Assembly (NCBI GenBank): GCA_029582265.1
Contig: CM055820.1
Coordinates: 18,620,485-18,684,484, forward strand
Direction of reading: 5' to 3'
Origin: Zoroaster sp. YZ-2022
Lineage: Eukaryota; Echinodermata; Asteroidea; Forcipulatida; Zoroasteridae
Length of the DNA stretch: 64,000 bases
Within the stretch, counting starts at the first letter, position 1, and the number at the start of each line of letters is the position of its first letter. Below, one piece after another: positions 26,301 to 38,876 of this stretch. The translations under genes were made by a program, and so were the position numbers. The notes under the pieces were generated by a model. The model was given only the letters and a program-made list of their open reading frames with translations. It was not told the DNA's origin and searched no databases.

Positions 26301-27637
26301 TTCAGTTCATCGGTGTTACTGGTCCAGCCTTGCAATGGATCAGATCATATATATGTAATCGAACTCAGTCTGTGAACATCAATGGAATTTTATCATCTCC
26401 CATCTCACTTTCTTCTGGCGTCCCTCAAGGATCAGTATTAGGTCCCTTATTTTTCACAATATACTCCGAGCCTATTGCCGCTATTGTACGAAGACATCAA
26501 CTTCAAGTTCATTGCTACGCAGACGACACACAGATATATGGATCATTTCATCTGGGAAACCAAGACGATGAACATTCCGTGAGACGGCGTATTGAACAAT
26601 GTGTTTGTGATCTAAAGCAATGGATGACCAGGAATAAATTAAGATTTAACGACGACAAGACCGAACTTCTAATTATCACTTCCAAACGTAGCCAGGATAA
26701 AATCAGATGCAACCAGATGCAAATTGGGACTTCAAATATTGAACCTTCTACGACTGCACGTAATCTTGGCATCATGTTTGACAGAACGATGTCAATGGAA
26801 TCACATGTCAAGAAAGTTTGTCAAACGTCATACTACCACATTAGAAACATCAACAGCATCCGCCGAATCCTGACTGATGAGTCAGCTGCCATCCTTATCC
26901 ATGTCTTGTGACATCTAGGTTGGATAATGGCAACTCACTTTTGTTTGGAATCACCAACACTCTCATGTGCAAACTTCAACGTGTACAAAACACTGCGGCT
27001 CGTGTCTTATCCCGAACACGGAAATTTGATCACATTACTCCAGTCCTGAGAAATCTTCACTGGCTTCCAGTCAAACAGGGTTGCCTTCAAAATAATGCTA
27101 ATTACATGGAAAGCCCTCAATGACAGTGCACCAACATATCTGCAGGATCTCCTCACCCAGTATTCCCCTCATCGCCACCTAAGGTCATCTGACAAACATC
27201 TTCTTGTGATACCAAGAACCAGAACATTGTATGGAGACCAAGCCTTCTCAGTCTCGGCCCCCACTCTATGGAACTCTTTGCCTCAGGAAATTCGTAGCTG
27301 TCAATCTTTACAAACCTTCAAATGCCTTCTTAAAACATTCATGTTTAACTCAACTTATAATTAGAATGCTGGTTTTGTTTCAAGTGACTTGTAAATTAAT
27401 TATTATTGTACAGTAACTTTTCTTCAAGCGCCTCGGAATATGTTTACATAGATAGATGGCGCTTTACAAATGCTTGCATTATATGTATTATTATTATTAT
27501 GTATTATGTATTAAACAAATCAACTGTGCCTGTATTCGTTAATCAAATTTAAACTTTTATATATAAATATAATTGCCATACGTACCCAGAACAATCACAA
27601 TTGCAGCAAATGAAATATGAATCCATTGGGTCCTCAT
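20332..27637 (-). CDS. Secreted fibrinogen-related protein, gene 1 (five exons)
   Basis: Exons, in order of translation: 27586-27637, 24202-24447, 22623-22795, 21204-21471, 20332-20588. All borders are GT..AG with matching phases, and the total of 996 bases gives 331 residues plus stop. Exon 1 encodes a signal peptide (MRTQW, then a hydrophobic run to VIVLG). Exon 2 encodes about 82 residues with no domain I recognise. Exons 3-5 encode a full fibrinogen C-terminal domain: SDCQEA..SGVYTI..VYCDM, GDQGFI-VIQRRIDGTVDF, EEYKEGFGDLEGEFWWGNEK, DRDND (calcium loop), NCAAK..GGWWFKSC..NLNGEY, and SLKGCEMKIR. The four expected domain cysteines are present. The family (ficolin/tachylectin/FREP-like) binds carbohydrate or acetyl groups outside the cell in innate immunity; that role here is inference. 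Intron 1 carries an antisense LINE with a nested SINE. The frame is uninterrupted, so it is probably functional. Confidence 0.9.
23098..23226. repeat. 28-base AT-rich tandem repeat (copy 1)
   Basis: Five copies of acatatgtaaatac separated by tttatatataattt (unit of 28 bases) in intron 2 of gene 1. The second duplication unit has only three (36657-36725). Confidence 0.9.
24483..25351 (+). pseudogene. LINE endonuclease domain, 3' half, and linker
   Basis: The frame opens at the truncation point, so the N-terminal half of the endonuclease is missing. Seen: the GDFN motif (LLIVGDFNFHWD, about residues 35-46 of the open frame), SHD-like LTDHAALHC (the catalytic histidine region), then a charged linker with WYSPEIADAKRLRKKLER, typical of the region between endonuclease and reverse transcriptase in CR1/L2 elements. 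The linker ends at FSDYFITKIQNIR where the SINE inserted. The frame resumes at 25714 with IDLNLDLDC. Confidence 0.85.
25352..25713 (-). mobile_element. tRNA-derived SINE nested in the LINE
   Basis: Read on the minus strand, it starts at about 25713 with GTGTCGTGGCCGAGCGGTCT, a leucine/serine-tRNA-like box A, then GGGTTCGAATCACGG (box B) about 60 bases on. The body includes cagaacttg, gcaattgagctgtatactcc and gcgctatataaatcc. It ends in an (ATT)n tail, read as aataataat at 25352-25372 on the plus strand. It splits the LINE reading frame between IQNIR and IDLNLD. Other copies: 2219-2640 and 49128-49346. Confidence 0.88.
25714..26910 (+). pseudogene. LINE reverse transcriptase
   Basis: Motifs in order: CDLDPIPTWLLK, FRNALVTPLLKK, NLKNFLPVSNLSFISKVIE, QSAYRKHHGTETALL, VLLDLSAAFDTIDY (palm A), LSSGVPQGSVLGPLFF (B), YADDTQIYGSF (catalytic YADD), MTRNKLRFNDDKTELL, ARNLGIMFD. 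All are diagnostic of Jockey-superfamily L2/CR1 reverse transcriptases. A frameshift at about 26905 breaks the join to the C-terminal region (SRLDNGNSLLFGI.., LHWLPV.., WNSLP..), which continues to 27364 with a second frameshift near 27090. Confidence 0.92.
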
Positions 27638-27639
27638 GT

Positions 27640-30240
27640 TTCAATCACTTCATATCAAACGTATTTACGTATGTAAATGTAGATAACTCCAAAGAACCAT
27701 AACATAATTATGCTCACCTAGTTTGGATTGATCAAGTATACGCGCACTCTCATTCAATTGGAAGTTGATTATACATTTTCTTTGGTCTTCTATTTACGTC
27801 ATTATTTCGGTCAAGTATTAATCAATAAAAAACCAGAGGCAATTGCTGATGGATGCCCGAGACAGTATAATCCATTTTTTTTTAAATAATAAGCACCATG
27901 AATGCTTTTGTTATGGTTTCAGGAATTTAGTTGTTTTAACCTCCACCACCAAAGGTTGAGACGGAAGCTATATGGTTTCACCCATGTGAGGTGTCAATAT
28001 GTCCTCGGTTGTCGGAACAATAGAGGAAAACAACAGAAGGTCCACATTTGCAGGCGTTTATACAGTTGTGGGTGTGTGTATAAATTGCTAAAGATATTGG
28101 TTTGGTTCAGTGGCGTAGCCAAAGGGGAAAGGGATGTCCGCCCCACTTATTGGCAAAATAGTGTCCGTAGGTAAATTATCTTGGTATTTCTGAAGTTCTA
28201 AACGTCTGCTTACGATTGACATAATTTGTTGGTTCATTTGAATTTTGCGTCGGTAAATTTACCACCAAAAATGTGTGTTTCCTCCACCCCCCCCCCCTAC
28301 TGAAAATCGTGGCTACGCCCAGCGGTGTAGCCAGGACTTTTTCAGTGGGGGCATTGCTTTTTAGTGGGGGCCTAGGGGTATGGGTTTCCCTTTTCTTTTT
28401 CTTTTTCTTTTTTTTTGGGGGGGGGGGGCACTATGGGGATTTTTCATGGGGGCACCTGGGGGGCAATACGCCACTGGTTTGGTTTTGGTATTGATTGGAT
28501 ACCGGAAGATATTGATGATGCATGCCTTTTTAATTCAAATAAACCATTGAGCTTGTGGTTGCTACTTAACATGGATATTGCATAAATCTCAAAATATGAA
28601 ATTACAGCGAGCCACTTTATAACATTATTTTGTCACTGAATAAATTAAATCATGTTTAGTAGAATTGTTTTGTTGAAATAGTTCCTTTCTTCAAGGAGAA
28701 CGAGTATACAATTATGCCTAAGAGTACATACCAAAGAAAATGATGTGAGTAGGCGACATTCCCATGAGTACGAGTACGAGTACTATACAACCCGCTAAAC
28801 AATATGCTTCGGTTTGTGAAATGTCTCATTTGAACTTGATTTACATCCTGTTCAAAAGGAAGATACAAAATGTGTCGAATCATATTAGGTGAAAAAAAGC
28901 GAAACACACAATATATATATGCATCTTTAACATATTTTTTAAAAACTTAATTTGGAACCTGTTGCGCGCGTGTGTCGTTTAACTACAATAGACGACATTG
29001 CTAAAAGAGCGAATCGATATTTGCAGGAGCAAGAGAGAAATTATCTATCATCAATTCGTCCTTTGCTATAGGCATGTGAGGCTACATGGATAATTATAAT
29101 CCCTCGAAACCAGTTGTGCCATGAGCGTGCATCTCTTTATTAATAGACACAGACAATAAAGGGAAGGTACAACATTGGTAATGTTGGGTAAATTGTTTTT
29201 ACGCTATGAAGATATTCATTTAAAAAAACAACCTGTGAATGTTTTAACTTATTAGGTTGTGTCGTTAATGCAAATATTGTTGTATTCATCCTAACTTGGA
29301 ATTCAGGAAAGAAAATTCTTTCCTAAATTTGAACTGGAAATAAACGGTTTCTTTAAAGTTACAGAACCTCTGACAAGTTGTATTTCTATTAGAGATTGAT
29401 ACCATCAGTAAGTTCCACATTAGGCCTACAGTTCAAACATTTTGTTATATTTTTAAATTACCGACATAATTATATATTTAATGCATAGAATTGAAAATAG
29501 GATAACCTTTATAGTCAAGGATCACGCTCGATAAAAGACCCAACATCATTGGTGGATCGGGGGGGGGGGGGGCTAAGGGGGCTGTAGCCACCCCCCCCTA
29601 AAAAAAAATTTTTTAAATAATTTTTAAAAAAGGAGAGAAAAAAGAGAGAGGGGGAGGGGAGGGGAGAACGCACTCTCATTTCCCCCTCACTGTGCTTTGT
29701 TTTTCTCTCCCTTTGATTATTTCATTGTAATTTTTGTAGTACTGAAAAATAATTGTTTTTGATTCTCAGACCCCCTAAAAAATGTTCTGGATCCGCCCAT
29801 GAACATGTATACCTTTTCCACGATGCCTCGTGTGCCTTGACTAAAGGTTTGTTACAAGTCCAATCGATAAACAGTGGAGAATATAATTATGACGATGATA
29901 CGAGACTCAAAGAACCATATCAGCTTTATTATACTTCCATGTTTTGATGAGTGTAAAATCAATCCTAGTATAATATGACCAGTTCATTTAATATGTGTGG
30001 TTTTGTTTTGTTTAAACTTTTTTTTTCAAGATAATTCCCGATTGATGCCACCCTTATGGGCAACTTTCATCAATCAATTGATTTACATTATTTGTTTTTG
30101 AAAGGTTGCGTGTCGCAAGCAGTACTTATACGCTTAACACACTGTTATTTTCTCAAAATGGTTAGTCATCGTACCTAAAGATGACCGATTTTGCATGTTG
30201 CGACGTCAAGATCGAAAAACCATTCATTGCAAATGTAACT
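27640..30240. repeat. Intergenic dispersed-repeat segment
   Basis: 27640-27900 is AT-rich sequence upstream of fibrinogen-related gene 1 with no clear element. 27900-30240 is the direct-orientation partner of the inverted copy at 3280-5360. It contains a gtagccaggac/polyG/tttctttttcttt low-complexity repeat at 28315-28470. A second purine-rich low-complexity patch (G run, then C run, then gagaggggg) at 29555-29690 appears to interrupt the copy. No gene is supported. Confidence 0.7.
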
Positions 30241-30529
30241 GCCCCCTGACCACCACACACTGTAGCAAACACTATCCTGTAATTAAATTGTACTGACTAT
30301 GGCGCACATCACAACGACTACAGTCCTTGGAAAATTACAATTAACCAAAACCAGGGTGATAACACATGGGTCGATAAAACCAAAACAACCGATTCAGTGG
30401 TTTTTCGGTTAGGGTTATCGCCCTCTGTAGGTAGATTATGCAACATTAATGAATTTCTTTGATTTCATTTTTTCTTTTATACCAACGTGTGTATAGTGAA
30501 AAAACTGTAAAAAAAAACTTCACAGCCGA

Positions 30530-30775
30530 CTCGGGCGGGATTCGAACCCACGACCTCCTGCTTACTAGTGCAGACATCTTGACATCTCAACCATCAAGTT
30601 CGATGACGATTGGCTGGCTAGAATCCTATATAGCAGCAGAGGTTCCGCGATGTTTATAGGTTGATGAATTTCTTGCGTTCGGTGATAAGCAATTGATTTA
30701 ATTGTGGTCGAGAGGTTAAGACGTCTGCACTAGTAAGCAGGAGGTGGATTCGAATGCTGCCCGAGTCGCCTGTGT
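30530..30775. repeat. Inverted pair of tRNA-derived (SINE-like) segments
   Basis: Minus strand at about 30615-30530: tggttgagatgtcaagatg (box A-like), ctgcactagtaagcaggagg, then GGGTTCGAATCCC (perfect box B) and gcccgagtcgg. Plus strand at about 30705-30770: tggtcgagaggttaagacg, the same ctgcactagtaagcaggagg, then ggattcgaatgc and gcccgagtcgcc. The two heads face each other over about 90 bases. The fold is not that of a working tRNA, but the internal promoter boxes are intact in the minus copy. Confidence 0.65.
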
Positions 30776-32163
30776 TTTTTCACAGACACTCGGAGACCAT
30801 GGGATAAAAATGAGACCTATTTTTGTTAATTCGTGATCCCCATCACAGGACCACATAAAATAAATTGGAACAAAGGGAGTTTCAATGGTGCTGAATCTAT
30901 TTATGGTTATTGCCAAGTCGTAAAATTCCACATATCTTTTAAAGATATTAATTATTATTACTTTAATATTAATTAACCCTATGGGGGCGGCGCACACCTA
31001 AGTGTATACTTTTGCATTCTTTTTTTCAATTTAACATTTTTTAAAAGAAATGTGATGGTATTTGTCACATTATCATATCAGATGCATTATGGGAATTCAA
31101 AACTCAAACTCATCCAATGGGAAAAATACTGATTTTGAATAAATATGTCAAACAAATGGGTATTAGCGCCCCGTCGGTGAATTGTGGAAATGTTACGGTA
31201 TGACCTAATCTGAAAGTTCCAAGCCCAAAAACACAACAACGTACATTGGTGCGACCAAGACCATTAAAAGACAGTTTAAAAAGACAGTCACAGATCAGCA
31301 GTCAACACCTGACACACATGCATTTACGACATGATTCTTCTTGGAAATCGCGTCTTCGCACCATTCAACCTCATGATCTCTGCATTTGAAACTGTGGGTA
31401 TAAAATCAAAATGTTCAAACACACACCTCTTTGCACGAAAAACCATCCACCATAGTACTCCAGCTGTGTACTACCTTGAAAATGTTTACAATTTTGGACG
31501 ACCCATAATTAAGGCCAAAATTGCTCGATCGATTGGAATTCTGCCATGCTGTTTTAAACGAGTTTGTCACAATAGCCACCAAACTTTGTGTATGGGAAAT
31601 TTCACTGTATCATGTATTTCACTGGTTGGCAATAAAAAAGATTACCCCTCCCCCTCCCCCCAAAAAGCGCGTCACCGCACCGATATTGAAGCCAACCTAT
31701 GACCAAAAACCAGAGACTTTTTTGGCCTAACTCCATCTTGAATTCTGTCTACTCTCCTGTGCCACCACTTTATTGTCTGTGACACCTCCCTCCTTGAATG
31801 CTACCCGTGTTTCTTTCATACAAATCCGGGTGACCAAATCGAGGCTGGAAGAGAATGGAGTCTGGCCCTCTCGTACATTGTGAATCAGCGCTATAATCGC
31901 AAGTGTGATCAGGGAACTTGACATAGAATGGTTGTATCGTGATAAAGGTATGTCGGTAAAGATCAACAATCATAATCAATTATACTGTTCATTTACACTT
32001 TTGTTTTATTCTCACACAATTTTAATTAATTTTAAGTGTTGACAAATCTACAATTAAGTTAAAAAGTTGAATTAAAATCGTTATTTATTTGTTAAGCATG
32101 CATTAACTTTTGGTTTTGGGGTGTTAAATACTGTACGAGTGGTATTTATCATACTCGCCCAAT

Positions 32164-32251
32164 AGGAACACCGTGACTGGGAACACCGTGACTGGGAACA
32201 CCGTGACTGGGTACACCGTGACTGGGAACACCGTGACTGGGAACACCGTGA
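32164..32251. repeat. 15-base minisatellite (copy 2)
   Basis: Six units of gggaacaccgtgact, one reading gggtacaccgtgact. It corresponds to 19156-19213. A solitary further unit (taggaacaccgtgaat) is at about 32555. Confidence 0.9.
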
Positions 32252-33853
32252 AAACATTTCAGACTAAAAATACAATAGCTTTATCAACAGTATAACAGAA
32301 AAAGTAATGAACCTCAATGTTTGATTTATAAAGTATACAACACAATAAATAGCTTTATCAATAGTACAGCAGAAAAAGTATTATGGACCTGTGTTTGGTT
32401 TATAAAGTATAGAACACAATAAATAGCTTCATCAATAGTACAGCAGAAAAAGTATTATGGACCTCAGTGTTTGATTTAAGTATTGAATACAATAGCTCGA
32501 TGCTGTGTAAAAAGCGTAAAACAATAACTGATAAGTAACAGTAATATAATAGGAACTAGGAACACCGTGAATTTAAGTGGACACCACTGGTGTGTTTTAA
32601 CACCCCATTTGTTGCAGTGTAAGATATCACTATGTACGTTCCTTCCTCACAAAGATCAATAAATATCTACATAAACCAAACAAAGAAAGCTTTAGCTAAG
32701 ACACACATCTCTGAGAAATTGATGAAAAGAAAACATTCCAGACTAAAAATACAATAGCTTTATCAATAGTATAACAACAGTATATAAAAAGTAATGAACC
32801 TCAATGTTTGATTTATAAAGTATAGAACACAAAAAATAGCTTTATCAATAGTACAGCAGAAAAAGTATTATGGACCTCAGTGTTTGATTTAAGTATAGAA
32901 TACAATAGCTCGACGCTGTGTAAAAAGCGTAAAAACAATCATTGATAATTAACAGTAATATAATACTGGGGGTAATAGATAACAATTGAATTTTGGAGTT
33001 GTTTTTCCGTTTTACTATCATACATGACTTTTGAATTACTTTTGTAATTTTGTAAAAATTAAATACATACAAGCCAACGAAACTACGAAAAGCAGATGGT
33101 TCAGATTTTTGAATTTATATACATTGTAAAACAAATTCCTATTGCAGTAATACTGTACATACAGGTTTTTGACTCAGAATTCATTTTGTGTACAAAATGA
33201 GTGAACGAAAATTCAATTAAAAAATTTCCTACATTGAATCGAACGTGACCTGACTACACTACAAGCGAGCATTTCATTAGGCTACAATGTGACTTGAATG
33301 AGTGCTTATCTAATCATAATATACCTTTCTATAGACCATGTGACTTGTTTGCATTTTGCGTGACTGTTAGAGTACTGGGGTGATTTCCCGCCGGGATGTG
33401 TATTTGTATGTAGAGTTTGTACATTTTGTACTCCTCCATATATAACATCACGAATTATTTTTTTATTTTCAGATGAATATGATTTCAGATGTAATGTTAG
33501 TGCCTTATTAAAAAATAAATCAAATTAAGAATGTTTCTGCTGATATCTCAAAATATCAGATTTTAGGGTTTCTTGTCATAGACCAGTGTACATTGTGTGT
33601 CCGGTGCAGTTTGACCTTTGAGACTCTTTGTCAGCATGTGATGTCATTGGTCACATCGTCTACAGCTAATGCTCCCTAGACCTATATACACGTTCAGTAG
33701 AGTATAACGATGACGCAATACACAATTTCTTGTTACGAATCGCAACTACTCTAGTACCTGAAAGCCTTGGAAAAGAGATTGGTCACATGTGTACTATAGA
33801 AGAACATCAGATTACACATCCAATTGTACACATTTTGGAGCAACGGCGCAAAA

Positions 33854-33859
33854 TTTATT
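33854..33859 (-). terminator. Polyadenylation signal of fibrinogen-related gene 2
   Basis: AATAAA on the minus strand, about 37 bases beyond the stop, at the same relative place as in gene 1. Confidence 0.55.
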
Positions 33860-33895
33860 TCAATCAAATCAAATGATAAGAATATGTGTATAAGT

Positions 33896-36800
33896 TTAAA
33901 CGCGCCGTATCTTCATTTCACATCCTTTAAGAGAAGCTATTTTATTACCCTGCCATTTCACCCATTGTATTCCCTCAAATTCAGGAACAGATTCTTGGGT
34001 CTTGTACTCGCCATTCAGGTTACTGTCGATGTTCTGGCATGATTTGAACCACCAGCCACCTCTAAATTTAGCGGCACAGTTCTCTTGAGCTTCCTCGTCA
34101 TTGTCACGGTCACACGTTGTGAATGGCATACAATGGAGCGCCAGGCCATCACCTACGAGACAACAATAATCATCTGAACATGATCGTCGAATCATATGAT
34201 GAAGAAACGTCAGTCAAGGAAATACATAATCAATAATGGTCATTTACGAGGGCGGACCTGGACAAAACGAATCGGGGTAGTCAAATGCGAAGCAATTGAA
34301 GGTGGGGTGCGGGTGTCCAGGACTGTTCAAGGGGTCCGGAATATGTTGATTCTAGGCGCTCTCAGATGCAATAGGCCCCAAGTATGAGAGTTTTGGGGAC
34401 TAAGTTTGTGAAGTATTCCAGCTCATGATGCAGTTGTGAGAAACCTTTTACCGATAGCTGTATAAGAAGAGATGGCTTTGGAAAAGTGTTTGGGGTGAGG
34501 CCCCTCCCCCTTCGTCGTTAAAGATGTCTAATGTATTTTGTCGTTATTTTAGTGACAGTTTACGGCAACATTATTATAATAATCAGTTCTTGTAGATATT
34601 CAGAAACAAAATAATTATTTTAAAAAATAACATTATTATACCCAAAGTGATGGTCAGAAGCATTGTTCAAAATACGTTCCGTTTGATTTGTATTTATTTG
34701 ACAGATGGTAGATGGAGGATGAATTGTGAAATAGAAGAGAGTAAAGTGTAAAGTACTTTATATTACCTGCATCAACTACGTCTTTATTAAGAGCTTCGTA
34801 GTCACCCACAAGAAGATCATACTTCTCTCCAGTCACGCTGAATGTACCATAACGAACTTGGGCAATAACGTCGTCAAAATCCATCAAGGTTACGACCAAC
34901 TCCCATGTCTCGGTCAAGCTTCGAAGCTTCTCGTTTCCCCACCAGAACTCCCCTTCTAGATCTCCAAAACCTTCTTTGTACTCCTCCCAGCTTCGATTAA
35001 AATCTACTGTGCCGTCGATGCGTCTTTGGATAACCTAAGATCATAATTGTAAGATATGGTAGACATTAAAGGCCTCTCATAGAGTAACAGATCGAATTCC
35101 CAGATCAAAACCATGACAAAATCTGACGAGGCACAAACAGCACACGATCTGGGCAAGGTTGTGGTTTTTATCTGTAGCCTCCCATGAACTTTAGTCGCCA
35201 CGTGAACATAAATTACCCAATAATTAGTGTTAGGACGGTTAACCGGTTAACCGACCAACACTGCACTAATCATTTGCTAACCGTCTAACCAAAACCAGTA
35301 TTTAAAAATTACGACCAACAAGTTGCCGCCCATCTTTTTTTTAAATGTTTTTTGCCGCATTGGCTATTACACAATCACTGCGGGAAGTTTTTTGATTGAA
35401 AATGTATACACATTGTGCCATTTGCCGACAATCTTGTAGCCGTCAGGTGCTGACTTTCGGTTAACCGGTTATAAACCGGTTATAAACCTTGAACAATTCG
35501 GTTAAATGGTTAACAAACTAACCGGTAACTCCCAGCACTACAGATAATGGGGAGGGGGATTAATAGAGAAAACACGTGACGAATAGAGGCCTCCCTGCTA
35601 GAGGCCCAATCAGCAGCTATAAATAATTATTTGTGACGTGTACATGTAATGAGGAAATTCTGCTGCAATTAAAAGAACATTTTGAAGTATTTTTTTTACA
35701 TTTAGCCTAAAATGCACTTCTAAATTCAAGGGACTTCCGTGTTTGGATCAAGATACCCAAAAAATAGAATTTAAAAAGTCAGTGAAATTTGAAAGATAAT
35801 ATTGTTATTAAACGAACAAAACAAAATTGAAATTCGGATGTCAGAATTTGTATAAAAGCGATATTTAAAACGCGATTGATTCTGATTGACAGCCGCACTG
35901 GCCAATCGGAAGACTGCACACGCCCTCGTGCAAACAGAGGATTAAAATAGTGGGCCAGCATTTTATTAATTACAGTTTTTATTTTACTGGTACTAATCCT
36001 TGACGGATTTATTCGTTCAATGTTTCAAATGAAAGCTTAAAAACTTCTTTAAACCCAGAAAAACAGCAATTCAACATTTAAATATATTTTTTTTACCATA
36101 AAATCGGCCCAAAGTCGCGCGATGTATATTTAACAAATCCACGCATTACTTAACAAAAGGCATTTCTACTCACTATGAAACCTTGATCCCCAGTAGAATC
36201 CATGTCACAGTAGACCTTCATGGTTTGTTCACCACGGCGGATGGTGTACACTCCACTTGCACTGTGTCCTGCACTTACCGCTTCCTGACAATCTGAATAA
36301 TTAGTTTGGATTCCCGAAAAGGTCGAGCTCGTAGCTAGAAACATATCTGAGAAATAAGAATAAAGAGATACACAAATAAGTTGACTTATGTGACAATTTT
36401 GCATCATACCCAACAATCGTTCATCGGTGACGTCAAACACAATCTTTTTGCTAATGAGAGGTCATTATCGTATTCGAAATTTGTTATAAAACCTTGTACT
36501 GTTCCAATCACCCTATCATATAGCGAGGCCAATCGACACCAGTATAGACCTATACATGCCTGCGCTCAATGAGTTTATACAAAAAAGTGTGGGTGATATG
36601 CAATTGGGTCTATAACTTCCAATCCCCCCACTCAAAATTCAAACCATTAATTAATACATATGTAAATACTTTATATATAATTTACATATGTAAATACTTT
36701 ATATATAATTTACATATGTAAATACCCATTTTTACCTTTGCAAGTGAGGGTAGTTGTTCTGTGACCTCAATCAAAATACATTACGAGTGTAAATTTTCCA

Positions 36801-38153
36801 GGGGCATTTTAGAAAGCCAAATATCGCCGACCCTCCCTTGACAAATGTCTGGTTACCAATTATTGGTCACGTCATATTTTAATGATAAAAATTTGCATAT
36901 TCACGAGCACAAAATAATGTGATGCCACAGCAGACCTGGATGCAAGCAATATCATGGTTACGGCGCGTGTGGCAGTAACCGTTAATTTAATTCATTACTG
37001 GTCTTCTCACAATTGAATAGTAGCCTTTTGATTTATGAGTGTTTTGTTTTATACCCGTCGGTACATTTTGTTGACATAGCCACCACTTTACGGTCAAGAA
37101 TTTGGGGTTTTGTATTGTGTACTTCTGTTATTATTGCGACACCGATTCCCCTTTTGACTAGTGATATCACAAAACAGAGCCCTCATGGCTTATCAAAATA
37201 TGAATCAGCATGCAATTTAAAGAGAAGATACAACATTGCATGGTCATGTTGGCAAAACCGCTTACATGGGTATGATTACTTTCTTTGAATACAGATATAC
37301 ATTAAATAACCAACCTGTTGACTTTTAAGCACAATGTTGATTGTAAGAAAGACATGAAAAAGCATTCACAAATTGTATAGAGATCACAATATGGAGCAAA
37401 AATGTATCGTCTGCATTTTTGGGTAAATGTGCTTAGTTTTTTGTGTGTGTTTTCTCTCCATTGATAGCACTTTAAAAGGAATAATTTTTCAGGATGATCT
37501 TCTTTGATTACTTCAACCAAGTAATCAGGTAAGTACCAATGTTGAACCTTCCTGTTAACAAAAATTACCATCGTGGCCAAAAAAATTCCCATTCTTTGCT
37601 CAGAACTGCTCAGAAAACCATTGATATCTACAACAAAACACTATTTTATTTCATGGACATTTTAATGTTCAAGGTAAACGTACCTTCGTTCGCCTGTGAG
37701 TTTGTTTCCTCACAACCCAGCAATCTACGAAGTTGTTCAGCGTCCGTCGGTAGAGTATCGATGTAAACTGGTTTGTCCTTTCTCGGTGGTGCATAGGGGT
37801 TGTGGCCGCCCAACTTGACTTTAGTACAAGAACACGGATCCCCCGGCGGTAGAACGAATCGAACCCTACCGCCAGCAGCCTCGTCTGGTTCCGTCCCCAG
37901 GATACATACTCGTGCCGATACCGAATATACTGAAAGATGATACAAAATTTATTTATAAAATAAATTGAGGATCACATTCTCTTGCCGAGACTAAGTTGTC
38001 TGCAACATGATTATAAACGCCCCAAAATTACAAATGTAAATCTCGAAATTCAACAACATTTTGTGGGAAACAAATTTTCGAAAAGAAATGTTAATACGTA
38101 CCCAGGGCAAACAAAATTGCGGCAATTGAAAATGAAATCCATATATTCCTCAT
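33896..38153 (-). CDS. Secreted fibrinogen-related protein, gene 2 (five exons)
   Basis: Exons in order of translation: 38102-38153, 37684-37929, 36174-36346, 34767-35034, 33896-34152. Exon lengths (52, 246, 173, 268, 257) equal those of gene 1 exactly and the 331-residue frame is open. The signal peptide reads MRNIWISFSIAAILFALG. The exon 2 part (for example VCILGTEPDEAAGGRVRFVL) is almost identical to gene 1. Domain landmarks: SDCQEA, VYCDMDSTGDQGF, EEYKEGFG, TFSVTGEKYDLLVGDYEAL, DRDNDEEA, GGWWFKSC, CEMKIR. Copy-specific changes include DPTG to DSTG, FGGGWWF to FRGGWWF, and an Arg-to-Cys change just before the calcium loop (FTTRDRD to FTTCDRD), which adds a cysteine. Intron 1 is only 172 bases. 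Likely a secreted recognition lectin, as for gene 1. Confidence 0.9.
36657..36725. repeat. 28-base AT-rich tandem repeat (copy 2)
   Basis: Three acatatgtaaatac units against five in the equivalent intron of gene 1. The repeat has changed length since the duplication. Confidence 0.9.
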
Positions 38154-38255
38154 TTTTCAATCACTGATTTTATGAGCTCTGCTGTAAACCAATCTGAAAT
38201 AGAATAAACAAAATTATAAGAGCAGTGTTTAATTGCTGCTCATTACAGAAATTAC

Positions 38256-38684
<429 letters not shown>

Positions 38685-38876
38685 GGTAAAACTTGTAGCT
38701 TTGCATGGTGAGGATGATAAGTAAGACTAATTGCGGTGACACCATGTGGAATCTCAATTGAGTAGTAATTAGTTCTGAAAAGAACCGGGGGTACAACTCG
38801 ACGTTTCGATCAGTATGCTCTGATCGTCCTCATCCACATCCTCACCGCAGTGATCTAACCCTCTCTGCTTGTCTCC

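Larger units (their letters stand above)
24483..27512 (+). mobile_element. 5'-truncated L2/CR1-type LINE
   Basis: It inserted in intron 1 of fibrinogen-related gene 1, antisense to it. The second duplication unit diverges at exactly this point (after aaattgaggatc). The left part encodes the C-terminal half of an apurinic-type endonuclease (LLIVGDFNFHWD, HGHILDLVF-like, FLTDHAALHC). After the nested SINE comes a reverse transcriptase, then the C-terminal region, interrupted by two frameshifts (about 26905 and 27090), ending at 27364. The 3' end is a TTATTATTATTATG-type tail at 27486-27512. Confidence 0.9.
30050..37975. repeat. Segmental duplication unit 2
   Basis: Near-identical to 18030-24480, with an extra block at 30406-31404 (tRNA-like inverted pair and flanks) and expanded local repeats at 32270-32960. 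It carries the second fibrinogen-related gene. It lacks the LINE present next to unit 1, so that insertion came after the duplication or is private to unit 1. Confidence 0.9.
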
